Source of the DNA: Planctomycetaceae bacterium
GTDB taxonomy: Bacteria > Planctomycetota > Planctomycetia > Gemmatales > Gemmataceae
Direction of reading: 5' to 3'
Assembly: GCA_013823135.1 (NCBI GenBank)
Contig: PNLP01000009.1
Span: forward strand, 1 to 64,000
DNA length: 64,000 bases
The notes beneath the pieces were generated by a model. That model made no database searches and was not told where the DNA came from. It saw only the letters and a program-made list of their open reading frames with translations. A program made the translations under genes and the position numbers. Below, piece after piece: positions 37,688-47,988 of the stretch. Every line of letters begins with the position of its first letter. Positions within the stretch are counted from its first letter, which is position 1.

Positions 37688-38608
37688 TCACTTCTTCTCA
37701 AGCAAATGCTTGTCGAACCAATCCGCGAGCGTCGGGAAATCCTTGTCCTGGCCGGGCCAGCCGTGCGCCGCCCCCTTCTTCACGACGAGTTCCGCCGGCA
37801 CGCCCACTTCCTTGTACTTGGCGATCACCAACTCAGCTTGCTGAATTGGCACGAGTTTGTCCGCGTCTCCGTGGATGATAAGCGCGGGGGCCGAGTCCTT
37901 CGAGATGTGGTAAACCGGCGAGATCGCTTTGCCGATTTCGAGCCGTCGCTTCTCATCGGTGATCGAAACAAATGTGCGTGTGGTGAGGTCCATTTCCTTG
38001 AAGTCGAAGGGTGCCTTGAAGCCATTCAGCGTGCCCGTACCAAGCGCGAGTTCCCCTTCCTTGCCGTAGTTCAGGAAGTCGGTCGGCGGGTAGAAGCACG
38101 CAATCGCAGCAACTCGCGATGATTGCTGTTCGACCGGGTCTTTCGCCTTCGGGTCGCCAGGCTTGAAGGCGTTCCCTTGCATCAGTGAGAGGTGCCCGCC
38201 AGCCGAGCCGCCAGCGATTCCGAGCTTGTCGGGGTCGATGTTGTACTTCTTCGCGTTTGCCTTGATGAATCGCGTGGCACGGTGCATGTCTTCGAGCACT
38301 TCCGGAATGCTGAACTTCGGCTGACTACCGTGAACGACCGCGAACACGGTGTACCCGCGATCGACGAACATCTTGGCAACGCCCGCGTTCACGTTCGCAT
38401 GGGACGAGAACCAACCGCCACTCACACACCAAATAATGCCGCGGCCGTTGCCCTTCTCCTTGGGGGCGAACACGTCCAGCGTGAGCGCCGTGCCGAACTT
38501 TCGGCCGTAGACCACGTCCTCAGTGTGGGTGTAGTTTGGTTCTTGCGCGATTACGGGGTAGGTGAGTGCAATAGCCGCAACTGCGGCGAGCAGGTAACGG
38601 GAGAGCAT
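37688..38608 (-). CDS. Exported alpha/beta hydrolase (BD-FAE/lipase-like)
   Basis: 306 residues with a signal peptide (MLSRYLLAAVAAIALTYPVI). YGRKFGTALTLDVFAPKEKG and GIIWCVSGGWFSS are the family N-terminal blocks (oxyanion region), IAGGSAGGHLSLM carries the nucleophile Ser, and LIIHGDADKLVPIQQ the acid; the His is in GAAHGWPG near the C-terminus. It is probably a carbohydrate or other ester esterase outside the cytoplasm. The substrate is unknown. Confidence 0.9.
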   Translation of the reverse strand: MLSRYLLAAVAAIALTYPVIAQEPNYTHTEDVVYGRKFGTALTLDVFAPKEKGNGRGIIWCVSGGWFSSHANVNAGVAKMFVDRGYTVFAVVHGSQPKFSIPEVLEDMHRATRFIKANAKKYNIDPDKLGIAGGSAGGHLSLMQGNAFKPGDPKAKDPVEQQSSRVAAIACFYPPTDFLNYGKEGELALGTGTLNGFKAPFDFKEMDLTTRTFVSITDEKRRLEIGKAISPVYHISKDSAPALIIHGDADKLVPIQQAELVIAKYKEVGVPAELVVKKGAAHGWPGQDKDFPTLADWFDKHLLEKK

Positions 38609-38682
38609 GAGGTGTCTCGTGGGGTGTGGCGTGCGTGAGATGATACCAGACCCCATGTGCAGTGCAATGACACGGATGGTGG

Positions 38683-39186
38683 CTATTCCCCGGGGCGTCG
38701 GAGTTGTCCCGAACCGCCACGCACAGCGAACACCAGAGTGGCTTCAGCAGTTGGCCCGCGGGTGCTTGGTGCTTTCACCGCAAAGAGCGCTTGAAATAAC
38801 TTGGCCAGTCCGGCGGTATCGGGCATCAGGTCTGTCGGTTGAACCAACGCGGTGAACCCCGCACGACCGCCCGTTTCCAGCTTCACGGGCACAATCAACT
38901 CGGCTCCGGGTCCAACCGACCCGAAGATATTCAACCGCAGCACCTCGGACGCAAGCGCGTTCAGGTACTGATCGAATTCCGGACGCAACTGATCATCAAC
39001 TTCGGACAGCGGCGTGTGAACGGTGGTCGCCCAGCGTGCCATGATGGGCACCTCTGGAACATCCTCGGCAGCGTTGGTCGGCACGGGGACTGGTGTCGCG
39101 CACTGCGGACACCGATCCTGACGACCGCGCATTTCGTCCTCGACTGCAAATCGCCAGGCACACCGCGGACACTGAACGCGAACCAT
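38683..39186 (-). CDS. Zinc-ribbon hypothetical protein
   Basis: 167 residues starting MVRVQCPRCAWRFAVEDEMR. An N-terminal zinc ribbon uses CPRC and CPQC at about residues 6-9 and 27-30. The remaining 110 residues have no recognised motif. AGGGGAAG precedes the ATG at 39186; an alternative GTG at 39201 would overlap the ankyrin gene stop by four bases. It is likely co-transcribed with the ankyrin gene. Function unknown. Confidence 0.7.
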   Translation of the reverse strand: MVRVQCPRCAWRFAVEDEMRGRQDRCPQCATPVPVPTNAAEDVPEVPIMARWATTVHTPLSEVDDQLRPEFDQYLNALASEVLRLNIFGSVGPGAELIVPVKLETGGRAGFTALVQPTDLMPDTAGLAKLFQALFAVKAPSTRGPTAEATLVFAVRGGSGQLRRPGE

Positions 39187-39197
39187 GACTTCCCCTG

Positions 39198-39830
39198 TCA
39201 CTCGGGCTTCTTCGGTGCGTCTGTTTTATCGGCTGGCTTCTTCAAGAACGGCACCGGCCGCAACTCCACCTTTTTCACTGATTGCAAATAGTCGAGAACC
39301 TTCGCAGAGCGTTCCTGCCCAACCTGGGCGTGGAAGTGAAGACTGAAACCGTGCGGTCCCCTCGCGTCGATGAGTTTCGGCTGAAGCGTCAGGAACGCCC
39401 GCACCGCATCGAGTTGTCCCATCATGGTGGCACAGAAGATGTCGATGCGCGCCCCGCGTTCCAGCAGGAACTCCACGATGTCGTGCTTGCCCATGTGCGA
39501 TGCCCCACCAAGCGCCGTTTCCCAGTCGCCGGCTCCCCAGTCCATCGTCGCGTTGACCAGGCCAGGCTCTTTCTCGAGGAGTTTCTTGACCATGTCGAGG
39601 TCCATGTGTGCATAGACAACGAAGTCCTGCACGAGCAGACGGTTGATCTGCGGGTTCTTCCAGCTCGGGTTGAATCCTGGTTTCGGGTAGTCACGTGTGA
39701 ACGGTGCTTCCACGGGAACGCCGTGCGGCATCGGTGCGACGACGGGCGTCTCGGCCGAGAGCACCTCGCTGCCAAGAACGACGCTCGCAGTGAAGGCTGC
39801 GAACGTGCGGCGATCGATTGGGTCAGGCAT
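39198..39830 (-). CDS. Exported ankyrin-repeat protein
   Basis: 210 residues starting MPDPIDRRTFAAFTASVVLG, a Tat-like signal. It has about three ankyrin-type units (ETALGGASHMGKHDIVEFLL, then RGARIDIFCATMMGQLDAVR). It resembles small planctomycete ankyrin proteins of unknown function. No catalytic motif. It is followed by the zinc-ribbon gene. Confidence 0.78.
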   Translation of the reverse strand: MPDPIDRRTFAAFTASVVLGSEVLSAETPVVAPMPHGVPVEAPFTRDYPKPGFNPSWKNPQINRLLVQDFVVYAHMDLDMVKKLLEKEPGLVNATMDWGAGDWETALGGASHMGKHDIVEFLLERGARIDIFCATMMGQLDAVRAFLTLQPKLIDARGPHGFSLHFHAQVGQERSAKVLDYLQSVKKVELRPVPFLKKPADKTDAPKKPE

Positions 39831-39967
39831 GTGAAGGCTCCAGTTGCTGTCGAATGCAATCCCACTATACCCGGTTGCAACCCGATTGCGAGAACCTGCC
39901 ATCTTCCACAGCGGCGTGCGGGTGGGTACCCTTGCTGGTGGGTCGCGTCACTGTTTCGGGTTAACTC

Positions 39968-41266
39968 ATGAAACAACTTTCGCTCGCATTCGCTATCGTC
40001 CTACTGGTTGGTTCCGCGTCGGGTGCCGACTGGCCCACGATCCTCGGACCAACACGCGACGGCATCTCCCCCGAGAAAGGGATCATTACCCCGTGGCCCA
40101 AAACGGGGTTGAAGAAGCTCTGGGAATGCCCGCTCGGCATCGGCTTCGCACCGCCCGTGGTGGTCGGAGGGAAGTTGTTCCACTTCGACCGATTCGAGAA
40201 CAAAGCGCGTGCCACGTGCCGAGAGGCGGCCAGCGGCAAGGAACTGTGGAAGTTCGAGTACCCCACCGCGTACGAAGATCGCTACGGCTACGACCCGGGC
40301 CCGCGTGCCTGTGCCATGGTCGACGGCGATCGCGTGTATCTGTACGGGGCCGAAGGGATGCTCGTTTGCCTGAAGGCCGAGGACGGCAAAGAAATCTGGA
40401 GGCTCGATGTCAGCACGAAGTACCACGTCCACCAGAACTTCTTCGGCGTCGGCAGCGTCCCGGTTGTCGACGGCGACTTGCTCATCGTTGCAGTCGGCGG
40501 CAGCGCGAAGGGGCCACGGCCCGTTGACTTCCGAGACGTGAAGCCCAACGGCACAGGATTCGTGGCGTTCGACAAGAAAACCGGGGCCGTGAAGTACGAG
40601 GTCGGCGACGAACTCGCGAGCTACGCCAGCCCCACCATTGCGACCATCGACGGTAAGAAGACGGCCCTTTACTTCGGTCGCAGTGCGATCACTGGCTTCG
40701 ATCCGCAGACCGGGAAGCAACTGTTCCGGCACCCGTGGCGAGCGAAGATCGAGGAGAGCGTTAACGCTGCGAATCCCGTTGTTATCGGGGACAAGATTCT
40801 TCTCAGCGAGTGCTACGGACCCGGGTCCGTGCTGCTCGAAGTGAAGGACGGCAAGGTCAAGGAGGTGTGGAGCGACGCCGAGAAGGACCGGATCGACAAG
40901 TCCCTGTTGTGCCACTGGAACACTCCGATTGTGGTCGATGGCTACGCTTACGGGAGCAGCGGCCGGCACACCGAGGACGCGGAACTCCGTTGCATTGAAC
41001 TGAAAACCGGCGACGTGAAGTGGACCAAACGACGAACGACACGATCAACACTCTTGCTCGTTGATGGTCACCTCGTCAGCCTGTCCGAGTATGGGTTGCT
41101 TTCGCTCATCAAGGTGAACCCGGAGAAGTACGAAGAGGTGTCGAAATACGAGGTGGCGGAGTTGGAGTATCCCTGTTGGGCACCGCCGGTGCTGAGCAAC
41201 GGCATCATGTACATTCGCGGCAAAGGGAAGTTGCTCGCGCTCGAGCTGATCCCGCAGAAAAAGTGA
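39968..41266 (+). CDS. Exported PQQ-like beta-propeller protein
   Basis: 432 residues with a signal peptide (MKQLSLAFAIVLLVGSASGA). It starts the mature part with DWPTILGPTRDGISPEKG, common in planctomycete propellers. Repeats of the PQQ/BamB type (CREAASGKELWKFEY, CLKAEDGKEIWRLDV, GFDPQTGKQLFRHPW) recur along the chain. No PQQ-enzyme active site is seen, so a structural or scaffolding role is likely; the partner is unknown. Confidence 0.85.
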   Translation: MKQLSLAFAIVLLVGSASGADWPTILGPTRDGISPEKGIITPWPKTGLKKLWECPLGIGFAPPVVVGGKLFHFDRFENKARATCREAASGKELWKFEYPTAYEDRYGYDPGPRACAMVDGDRVYLYGAEGMLVCLKAEDGKEIWRLDVSTKYHVHQNFFGVGSVPVVDGDLLIVAVGGSAKGPRPVDFRDVKPNGTGFVAFDKKTGAVKYEVGDELASYASPTIATIDGKKTALYFGRSAITGFDPQTGKQLFRHPWRAKIEESVNAANPVVIGDKILLSECYGPGSVLLEVKDGKVKEVWSDAEKDRIDKSLLCHWNTPIVVDGYAYGSSGRHTEDAELRCIELKTGDVKWTKRRTTRSTLLLVDGHLVSLSEYGLLSLIKVNPEKYEEVSKYEVAELEYPCWAPPVLSNGIMYIRGKGKLLALELIPQKK

Positions 41267-41410
41267 ACCACATTGCGTCCGAGCCCGAACGCCAAGCGAG
41301 GATAAACGCAAAACCCTCGCTCGGCGCTCGGGCTCAGATCGAGGCGTCCGATCACCGATCTCACCCCCCTCGCTGCAACCATGTGTCAAGAGAATTTTCC
41401 CGCGCGCCTG

Positions 41411-41437
41411 TTGCCGAGACTCTCCTCCTGCTATAAA
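41411..41437 (+). promoter_or_regulatory. Candidate promoter of rplA
   Basis: TTGCCG (41411-41416) and, 15 bases on, an extended -10 TGCTATAAA (41429-41437) in the 286-base spacer before rplA. The start would leave a leader of about 105 bases. The remainder of the spacer is GC-rich with no gene. Confidence 0.4.
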
Positions 41438-41471
41438 CGATAACTTCTCCCACACACCGCCGCAACGCGCT

Positions 41472-41487
41472 CGTCTGACACCAGACG
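41472..41487 (+). promoter_or_regulatory. Leader hairpin before rplA
   Basis: CGTCTG ACAC CAGACG forms a perfect small hairpin in the rplA leader, followed by GC-rich sequence able to fold further. L1 commonly represses its own mRNA through a leader structure, so this is a candidate site, but I cannot match the L1-binding consensus by eye. Confidence 0.25.
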
Positions 41488-41552
41488 ATGCCACCGCAGC
41501 GGGAGGGGTCGTAGCTGGTTCACCCAGCGAACCCCGCCACAGAGAGGTTTAC

Positions 41553-42410
41553 ATGGCGAAGGATAAGGAAGACGCAGCGCCGGCCACCGAGCCGACGCCA
41601 GTTGCAGCACCTCCGGCAGAAGCCGCAGCCGCCAAGCCCACCGAAGGCAAGCAGGCCGCCGAGGCCGCGCTCCCCAGCACCAACAAGAACAAGAAGCCTG
41701 GCGTACCACCCCGCCGCGGCAAGAAACTCCGCAACCACATGCGGAACGTGGAGAAGAAGCTCCGCGAAGTCGGCACGGTTCCGGTCAAGGTGGCCGTTGC
41801 GGAACTCAAGAAGCTCAAGCGCGTGAAGTTCGACGAGACCGTCGAAATCCACATCAACCTCGGCATCGACGTCACCCAGTCGGACCAGATGGTTCGCGGT
41901 GCGATCCCACTGCCGCACGGTATCGGTAAGAGCGTTCGGGTTGCTGTCTTCGCTCAGGGCGATAACGCGACCAAGGCGAAGGCAGCCGGAGCCGACATCG
42001 TCGGGGCGGCCGACCTCGTCGAGAAGATCCAGAAGGAAGGCTTCCTCGAGTTCGACGTGGTCATCGCCACGCAGGACATGATGGCGATGGTCTCCCGGCT
42101 CGGTAAGGTCCTCGGGCCACGCGGCTTGATGCCGACCCCGAAGGCCGGCACCGTGGTCCCCGCCTCGGGCGACCTCAGCGCGGCGGTCAAGGAATTCAAG
42201 GCTGGTAAGGTGGAATACCGCTCCGACAAGACGGGCCAGATCCACGCCGGCGTCGGCAAGATGTCGTTCGACGAACAGAAGTTGGTGGAGAACATCAACG
42301 TGTTCGTCGAGCAGGTCCGCAACGCCAAGCCGTCGGGCGTCAAAGGTAACTTCATCAACGGGGTGGTGCTCTCCGCCACCATGTCACCCGGAATCCGGAT
42401 TTCCTTCTAA
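41553..42410 (+). CDS. rplA: 50S ribosomal protein L1 with N-terminal extension
   Basis: 285 residues, where L1 is usually about 230. The first 50 residues are Ala/Pro/Lys-rich ([20 protein letters not shown]) and probably disordered. The L1 domain follows, with [40 protein letters not shown] and [12 protein letters not shown]. It binds 23S rRNA at the L1 stalk and represses its own translation in many bacteria. rplK, usually directly upstream, is absent here. Confidence 0.96.
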   Translation: MAKDKEDAAPATEPTPVAAPPAEAAAAKPTEGKQAAEAALPSTNKNKKPGVPPRRGKKLRNHMRNVEKKLREVGTVPVKVAVAELKKLKRVKFDETVEIHINLGIDVTQSDQMVRGAIPLPHGIGKSVRVAVFAQGDNATKAKAAGADIVGAADLVEKIQKEGFLEFDVVIATQDMMAMVSRLGKVLGPRGLMPTPKAGTVVPASGDLSAAVKEFKAGKVEYRSDKTGQIHAGVGKMSFDEQKLVENINVFVEQVRNAKPSGVKGNFINGVVLSATMSPGIRISF

Positions 42411-42435
42411 GTGAAATGGTTGTTGTGTGTTGTTT

Positions 42436-42491
42436 GTTGGGAGTTGTTGAGCGATGGGTTGGGTCACGAATCGCACCCTCGCTCCCCCAAC
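42436..42491 (+). promoter_or_regulatory. Candidate L10 leader RNA structure
   Basis: In the rplA-rplJ spacer, GTTGGG (42436-42441) pairs with CCCAAC (42486-42491) and GAGCGATGGGT (42449-42459) pairs with ACCCTCGCTC (42475-42484), leaving a 7-base bulge opposite one base. A helix with an asymmetric internal bulge before rplJ fits the L10 autoregulatory leader, which contains a kink-turn. The outer flanks (TTGTTGTGTGTTGTTTG and CAACCAACAAAC) also pair and resemble the degenerate tandem repeats in other spacers, an alternative explanation. Confidence 0.4.
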
Positions 42492-42549
42492 AGAACTCCG
42501 AAGCACCAACCAACAAACTACGACCAACAAACCATAAGCGGTAAAGGCC

Positions 42550-43101
42550 ATGAGCAAGAAGATCAAAGAGCTGGAGTTGAACACCCTCCGGGCGACGTTC
42601 AAGGGCGTGAAGGACATGGTCCTTCTCGAGCCCATGAAGCTCGACTCGGCGACGGAATACGAGTTTCGCAAGAAGCTCCGCGACAAGAAGATTCGCGTCA
42701 AGATGGTGAAGAACAGCCTCGTCAAGAAGGTCTTCACCGAGAATGGCGTGGCAGTCGAAACCGGCAGCGGCCCGACCCTTCTCGCCTGGGGTGGTGAGAG
42801 CGTCAAGGAACTCGCCCTCGCGGTGAGCGGCCTGCTCAAGGAACTGAAGAAAGACCCCAAGGCTCCCGAGAAGCTGAAGGTCAAGACGGCCGTTTCCGAA
42901 GGCACAGCCGTGTCGATGGAACTGGCCGAGAAGATCCCGACCCGCAAGGAAGCCATCGGGGCACTTGTGTCGGCGATCCTCGCACCGGGAGCCAACCTCG
43001 CAGGTTGCCTCGTCGGTCCCGCGAACAACCTCGCTGGCATCCTCAAGGCCATCGAAGAGAAAACAGCCGCCGGCGACGCCCCTGCTCCGGCAGCGGGCTG
43101 A
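42550..43101 (+). CDS. rplJ: 50S ribosomal protein L10
   Basis: 183 residues, the base of the L7/L12 stalk. It starts MSKKIKELELNTLRATFKGV; RKKLRDKKIRVKMVKNSLVK and a C-terminal Ala/Gly-rich helix that carries L12 dimers are visible. It binds 23S rRNA and is normally autoregulated by L10-L12 at a leader. It is followed by rplL after a spacer containing a small family B palindrome. Confidence 0.95.
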   Translation: MSKKIKELELNTLRATFKGVKDMVLLEPMKLDSATEYEFRKKLRDKKIRVKMVKNSLVKKVFTENGVAVETGSGPTLLAWGGESVKELALAVSGLLKELKKDPKAPEKLKVKTAVSEGTAVSMELAEKIPTRKEAIGALVSAILAPGANLAGCLVGPANNLAGILKAIEEKTAAGDAPAPAAG

Positions 43102-43135
43102 ACCGTTCTGGTGTGATTTGTGTCGTTAACAATGC

Positions 43136-43153
43136 GAAGCCGCAAGCGGCTTC
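43136..43153. repeat. Short family B palindrome before rplL
   Basis: GAAGCCGCAAGCGGCTTC, the core of the family B element, lies in the rplJ-rplL spacer, 72 bases before the rplL ATG. It might act as a processing or attenuating hairpin between L10 and L12, whose expression ratio is 1:4 or more. Confidence 0.65.
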
Positions 43154-43225
43154 ATGATTCCCAACCAGGCTATTACGCTTCCGCCGGGCAGCTTCACCCG
43201 GCAGCTTTTTGAAAGGATAATTCCC

Positions 43226-43621
43226 ATGGCGAGCATTGCTGAACTCGGCGACCAAATCGCCGCCCTGACCATTGCCCAGGCTGTTGAACTGAAGAACCTG
43301 CTCAAGGAAAAGTACGGCATCGAGCCGGCCGCTGGCGGCGGCATGATGATGGCTGCACCGGCAGCTGCAGCTCCGGCTGAAGCCGCAGCTGCTCCGACCG
43401 AATTCAACGTGATCCTCGAAGGTGGCTTCGACGCTGCCAAGAAGGTCGGCATCATCAAGATCGTCCGCGAGCTCACCGGCCAGGGTCTGGCCGAAGCCAA
43501 GGCGACCGTCGAAGGCGCACCGAAGGCGATCAAGGAAAACGTGGACAAGAAGGTGGCCGACGACCTCAAGAAGAAGCTGGAAGAAGCCGGCGCGAAGGTC
43601 ACCGTCAAGCCAGCTGGTTGA
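43226..43621 (+). CDS. rplL: 50S ribosomal protein L7/L12
   Basis: 131 residues starting [20 protein letters not shown] with AAAGGA nine bases before the ATG. The N-terminal dimerisation helix, an Ala-rich hinge ([17 protein letters not shown]), and the C-terminal domain with [20 protein letters not shown] are all present. It recruits translation factors. An in-frame upstream ATG at 43154 overlaps the palindrome and is unlikely to be used. Confidence 0.96.
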   Translation: MASIAELGDQIAALTIAQAVELKNLLKEKYGIEPAAGGGMMMAAPAAAAPAEAAAAPTEFNVILEGGFDAAKKVGIIKIVRELTGQGLAEAKATVEGAPKAIKENVDKKVADDLKKKLEEAGAKVTVKPAG

Positions 43622-43632
43622 TTGGAATTGTA

Positions 43633-43680
43633 TTAGCCGCGACCGAAGGGAGCGTTTACGCTCCCTTCGGTCGCGGCTAA
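43633..43680. repeat. Family A palindrome after rplL (48 bp, perfect)
   Basis: Two perfect 22-nt arms, TTAGCCGCGACCGAAGGGAG and its complement, around a TTTA loop. It starts 12 bases after the rplL stop. A near-identical copy lies after rpoC at 52874-52921. Confidence 0.92.
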
Positions 43681-43748
43681 ACGACGGGCGATGGTCCTCA
43701 GCAAAAAAAATGCCCGGGGTGGGTAGATTTCGTGAACTCACCCTAATA

Positions 43749-44021
43749 CTATAAACCGGTAGCGGTCAAGCTGACCGGTTTTTTCGGCCCCGTATCCTCA
43801 TCCTGCGACCAGTGGGAGGGGTAGACGGGGCCATCCGCGTAGCCAGTGGTGACAATGCGCGCGACCCACTTGCTCCGAAGTGCTGCACCCTCTCGAATCC
43901 ACACCATGCCTTTGACTGTGGGAAATCTCTTACCCGGTGATGCCGGCCCTTGCGGCGAACCTACCGGGTGGTCGTTCGTGTCCAGAACTCGCGCGTCGTG
44001 TGCGCCGGAGGCTTCCTCCAT
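43749..44021 (-). CDS. Small hypothetical protein (doubtful)
   Basis: A 90-residue frame starting MEEASGAHDARVLDTNDHPV with GMVWIREGAALRSKWVARIV and a basic end. It is convergent with rplL and runs through the rplL terminator. There is no clear ribosome binding site and no recognised family; GTG or ATG starts farther upstream are possible. Kept as a candidate because the composition is protein-like and no other gene explains the 600-base spacer before rpoB. Confidence 0.3.
   Translation of the reverse strand: MEEASGAHDARVLDTNDHPVGSPQGPASPGKRFPTVKGMVWIREGAALRSKWVARIVTTGYADGPVYPSHWSQDEDTGPKKPVSLTATGL
43763..43784 (+). terminator. Intrinsic terminator after rplL
   Basis: Stem CGGTCA (43763-43768), loop AGC, stem TGACCG (43772-43777), followed by G and six T. 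It lies 80 bases beyond the family A palindrome and would end or attenuate transcription between rplL and rpoB, which matches the need for more L12 than RNA polymerase. Confidence 0.75.
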
Positions 44022-44127
44022 GATTGCCACGACTACTCGCCGTACCAGCGTTAAATAACCACCCCTGCGTTCCGACGCAAGACCCGTTGCCACGGGGGCA
44101 GCGGTCGCGTCGGCTTCGCCGTTTCCG

Positions 44128-44223
44128 ATCGTTTCGAGTTTCAAGTTTCAAGTTTCAAGTTGAAAACCGAGTGAGCCGCCGTGCTTTTCAACTTGAAACC
44201 CGAAACTCAAAACTCGAAACGAT
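44128..44223. repeat. Degenerate tandem-repeat inverted repeat before rpoB
   Basis: Left arm 44128-44166 is a run of AGTTTCA units (GTTTCAAGTTTCAAGTTTCA); right arm 44185-44223 is its near reverse complement. It ends four bases before the GGAGGAG of rpoB, so a hairpin would form in the rpoB leader. Confidence 0.8.
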
Positions 44224-44241
44224 AAGGGAGGAGCAACCCCG

Positions 44242-47200
44242 ATGCCCATCCCGGCACAGCGTATTATCGTCCCCACGACCGAGCGTAACTTCGGCCGCTT
44301 CGGCGACGCCGTCGAGGTCCCGGACCTCACGGAAGTTCAGACTCGGTCCTACGATCGCTTTCTCCAGCTTGATGTCTTTTGGGACAAGCGAACTCCGACC
44401 GGCCTCGAAGGGGTGATGAAGGAAATCTTCCCCATCGAGAGTTACGACAAAAAGATTTCGCTCGAGTACATCAAGTACGAACTCGGTAAGCCCCGTTACG
44501 ACCCGGACGAGTGCCGGCAACTCCGCCTCACCTACGGCCGCCCCTTCCGCGTCTGGTTGCGTCTCCGCAAGAGTGATGGCACCGCGGTTGAGGAAGAGGT
44601 ATATCTCGGCGACATGCCGATCATGATCGGTGGCGGCGAGTTCATTATTAACGGTGCCGAGCGCGTTGTTGTATCTCAGTTGCACCGGTCACCTGGCGTT
44701 GACTTCGTTGTCAGCCGCGAGGCCGACAAGGATCTCCATTCCTGCCGTATCATCCCAGAACGCGGTAGCTGGATCGAGATCAATTGCACGAAGAAGGACA
44801 CCCTCGGCGTCCGCATCGACCAGAGCGGCAAGTTCTCGGCCATGACGCTGCTCCGCGCCATGGACCCGTCGTACTCCACGACGGCGAGTATGCTCAAGGA
44901 GTTCCTGACGGTCGAGACGCTGAAGTTCGGCAAAGATCCTGCTGCGGCACGTGCCAAGCTCATCGGCGACATGGAAGCCGGCGTGATGCCGTACATCGCG
45001 GCCGACGATGTGATCGACCCCGAAACCGGCGAGGTTTACCTCGACGCCGGCAAGCCGTTCACGGCCGACAAAGTGGATAAGGCGATCCTCGCCAATATCC
45101 ACGAACTGCTCGTCATCCCGTACCCGAAGGACCCGATCGTCCTCAACTCGCTGAACGAGGACGGCACTGACTCCCACGAAGCGGCGCTGCTCAAGATCTA
45201 CCAGCGACTTCGCCCGGGTAACCCGGCGCAATTGGAGAAGGCCCGGGAACTCTTCAAGGAGAAGTTCCAGGACGCCAACCGCTACCGCCTCGGTCGCGTC
45301 GGACGCTTCCGCATCAACCGCAAGTTCGACCAGACCGTCGCCGAAACGGAAATGACCCTCCGCTCGGTGGACTTCGTTAACTCGATGAAGTATCTGCTCG
45401 ACCTGCGTGCCCACAAGGGCGGCGTGGACGACATCGACCACCTCGGTAACCGTCGTCTGCGAACGATCGACGAACTCGCCGCAGACGAACTCCGCAAGGG
45501 GTTCCTCAAGCTCCGCCGCACGGTGCAGGAGCGAATGGCGATCCGCGACCAACAGGACATGAGCCCACGAACGCTCATCAACCCCAAGAGTGTCTCGGCC
45601 GCAATCGAGTACTTCTTCGGCCGAAGCGAACTGTCGCAGGTCGTTGACCAGACGAACCCGCTCGCGCAACTCACGCACGAACGGCGGTTGTCGGCCCTCG
45701 GGCCTGGCGGTTTGAACCGGAAGCGTGCAGGCTTCGAAGTGCGAGACGTTCACATCTCCCACTACGGCCGTATCTGCCCGATCGAGACGCCGGAAGGGAC
45801 GAACATCGGCCTCATCTCGTCGCTCAGCATCTATGCCGAGATCGACGAGTACGGGTTCCTCACGACGCCGTACAAGAAGGTCAAGGCTCGCAAGCTGACC
45901 GACGAAGTCGTGCGGTTGCGTGCCGACGAGGAATCGCAGGCGGCGCTCGTGCCGGCCGATATTCCGACCGAAGGCGACAAGATTTCCGTGGACCGTGTGA
46001 ACGGGCGACTCGTCGGCGATCTGCAGCTCATCCCTTCGGACAAGGTCGAATACATCGACGTGTCCCCGAAGCAAATGGTCGGCGTCTCTGCAGGGTTGAT
46101 CCCGTTCCTTGAGCACGACGACGCCAACCGGGCACTCATGGGATCGAACATGCAGCGGCAAGCCGTGCCGCTGTTGATCCCGGAACCCGCACTCGTGGCA
46201 ACCGGGCTGGAAGTGGAAGTCGCCAAGCACTCCGGCATGTTGGTTCGCGCCCAGGAAGACGGCACCGTCGTCTACGTGGACGCCGAACGCATCAAGCTGG
46301 AAGAAAAGGACAAGATCGTCCGCGAGTACGTGCTGCGTAAGTACCACGGGCTCAACGAACGAACCTGCTTGAATCAGAAGCCGTTCGTGAAGATGGGTGA
46401 GAAGATCAAGAAGGGCCAGACGATGGCCGACGGTGCCGCGACCCGAAACGGGGAACTGGCACTCGGGCGAAACGTGCTCGTCGGGTTCATGTCGTGGGAA
46501 GGGTACAACTTCGAGGATGCGATCATCATCTCGGAGCGACTCGTCAAGAACGACACGTACACCTCGATTCACATCGAGGAGTTCGACATCGAAATCCGCG
46601 AGACGAAACTCGGCAAGGAAGAGTTCACACGCGACATTCCGAACGTGTCGCCGAAGGCTCTGTCGAACCTCGATGAACGCGGCGTTGTCCAGTTAGGAAC
46701 CTACGTTCGCCCTGGCGACATCCTCGTCGGCAAGGTTTCACCCAAGAGCCGGTCGGAACTCACCCCGGAAGAGAAGCTCCTTCACGCGATCTTCGGCCGC
46801 GCCGGCGAAGACGTGAAGAACGACTCGCTGGAAGTGCCGTCGGGCGTCGAAGGGATCGTGATTGCCGCCCACCGGTTCAGCCGGCGTGCGAGCATGACCG
46901 AGGACGAGAAGAAGGAAATCGCTCGCCAGGAAAAGGAAATCAACGAGACGTACTCGGAGAAGATCGCGGCCCAGTTCCGTGAGTTCATCGAGGCTCTCGG
47001 CGAAGTCCTCGACAAGAAGGAACTGAAGGACCCGAACACGGGCAAGCAACTCGGCAGCGACAAGGACGACCGCATCGTCACCGAACAGGCCAAGACGTTC
47101 AAGCTCGAAAACCTGGACATCCGCACCCCGGATAACCAGAAGAAGGCGAACAAGATCCACCACCGTCACTGGGAGCGGATCCAGTTCTTCATCGACGAGC

Positions 47201-47988
47201 AAGACCGCAAGCTCAACTCGCTGAAGCGCGGCGACGAACTGCCGTCGGGCGTGCAACAGATGGTCAAGGTGTACGTCGCGACCAAGCGAGTCATCTCGGT
47301 CGGCGACAAGATGGCCGGCCGCCACGGTAACAAGGGCGTTATCTCGAAGGTGCTCCCCGAAGAGGACATGCCGTTCCTCAAGGATGGCACCCCGGTTGAC
47401 ATCTTGCTGAACCCGCTCGGCGTGCCGTCACGTATGAACGTGGGCCAGATTCTCGAAACGCACCTCGGCTACGCCGCCGCGAAGCTCGGCTTCAAGGCTG
47501 TCACGCCGGTGTTCGACGGGGCGACCGAAGACGAAATCCGGGCGTCGCTCGAAGAGGCTGGCTACTCGAATACGGGCAAGAGCGTGCTGTACGACGGCCG
47601 GACCGGCGAAGCGTTCGACCAGCCGGTCACGGTCGGGTACATCTACATGCTCAAGTTGCACCACCTTGTTGATGACAAGGTTCACGCACGAGCAACGGGG
47701 CCGTACTCGCTCATCACCCAGCAACCGCTCGGTGGCAAGGCCCGCTTCGGTGGCCAGCGATTCGGTGAGATGGAAGTGTGGGCTCTGGAGGCATACGGGG
47801 CTGCCTATATCCTCCAGGAACTCCTCACCGTCAAGTCCGACGACGTCGAGGGCCGCACGAAGATTTACGAGAGCATGGTCAAGGGCGAGAACACGCTGGA
47901 AGCCGGCACCCCTGCCAGCTTCGACGTGCTCACGCACGAGATCCGCGGCCTCGGCCTGAATATGTGCTTGGAAAAGAAGAGGGTTTAG
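44242..47988 (+). CDS. rpoB: DNA-directed RNA polymerase subunit beta
   Basis: 1248 residues. Conserved blocks in order: [13 protein letters not shown] start ([19 protein letters not shown]), [20 protein letters not shown], the rifampicin region [20 protein letters not shown] and [28 protein letters not shown] near residue 508, [20 protein letters not shown] near 750, and [17 protein letters not shown] near 1018. Length is normal for the phylum. GGAGGAG lies eight bases before ATG 44242. It forms the active centre with RpoC. Confidence 0.97.
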   Translation: MPIPAQRIIVPTTERNFGRFGDAVEVPDLTEVQTRSYDRFLQLDVFWDKRTPTGLEGVMKEIFPIESYDKKISLEYIKYELGKPRYDPDECRQLRLTYGRPFRVWLRLRKSDGTAVEEEVYLGDMPIMIGGGEFIINGAERVVVSQLHRSPGVDFVVSREADKDLHSCRIIPERGSWIEINCTKKDTLGVRIDQSGKFSAMTLLRAMDPSYSTTASMLKEFLTVETLKFGKDPAAARAKLIGDMEAGVMPYIAADDVIDPETGEVYLDAGKPFTADKVDKAILANIHELLVIPYPKDPIVLNSLNEDGTDSHEAALLKIYQRLRPGNPAQLEKARELFKEKFQDANRYRLGRVGRFRINRKFDQTVAETEMTLRSVDFVNSMKYLLDLRAHKGGVDDIDHLGNRRLRTIDELAADELRKGFLKLRRTVQERMAIRDQQDMSPRTLINPKSVSAAIEYFFGRSELSQVVDQTNPLAQLTHERRLSALGPGGLNRKRAGFEVRDVHISHYGRICPIETPEGTNIGLISSLSIYAEIDEYGFLTTPYKKVKARKLTDEVVRLRADEESQAALVPADIPTEGDKISVDRVNGRLVGDLQLIPSDKVEYIDVSPKQMVGVSAGLIPFLEHDDANRALMGSNMQRQAVPLLIPEPALVATGLEVEVAKHSGMLVRAQEDGTVVYVDAERIKLEEKDKIVREYVLRKYHGLNERTCLNQKPFVKMGEKIKKGQTMADGAATRNGELALGRNVLVGFMSWEGYNFEDAIIISERLVKNDTYTSIHIEEFDIEIRETKLGKEEFTRDIPNVSPKALSNLDERGVVQLGTYVRPGDILVGKVSPKSRSELTPEEKLLHAIFGRAGEDVKNDSLEVPSGVEGIVIAAHRFSRRASMTEDEKKEIARQEKEINETYSEKIAAQFREFIEALGEVLDKKELKDPNTGKQLGSDKDDRIVTEQAKTFKLENLDIRTPDNQKKANKIHHRHWERIQFFIDEQDRKLNSLKRGDELPSGVQQMVKVYVATKRVISVGDKMAGRHGNKGVISKVLPEEDMPFLKDGTPVDILLNPLGVPSRMNVGQILETHLGYAAAKLGFKAVTPVFDGATEDEIRASLEEAGYSNTGKSVLYDGRTGEAFDQPVTVGYIYMLKLHHLVDDKVHARATGPYSLITQQPLGGKARFGGQRFGEMEVWALEAYGAAYILQELLTVKSDDVEGRTKIYESMVKGENTLEAGTPASFDVLTHEIRGLGLNMCLEKKRV

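Noticed and set aside
44689..46572. A long minus-strand open frame opposite rpoB
   Set aside because: Same cause as above; rpoB is unambiguous in the plus strand.
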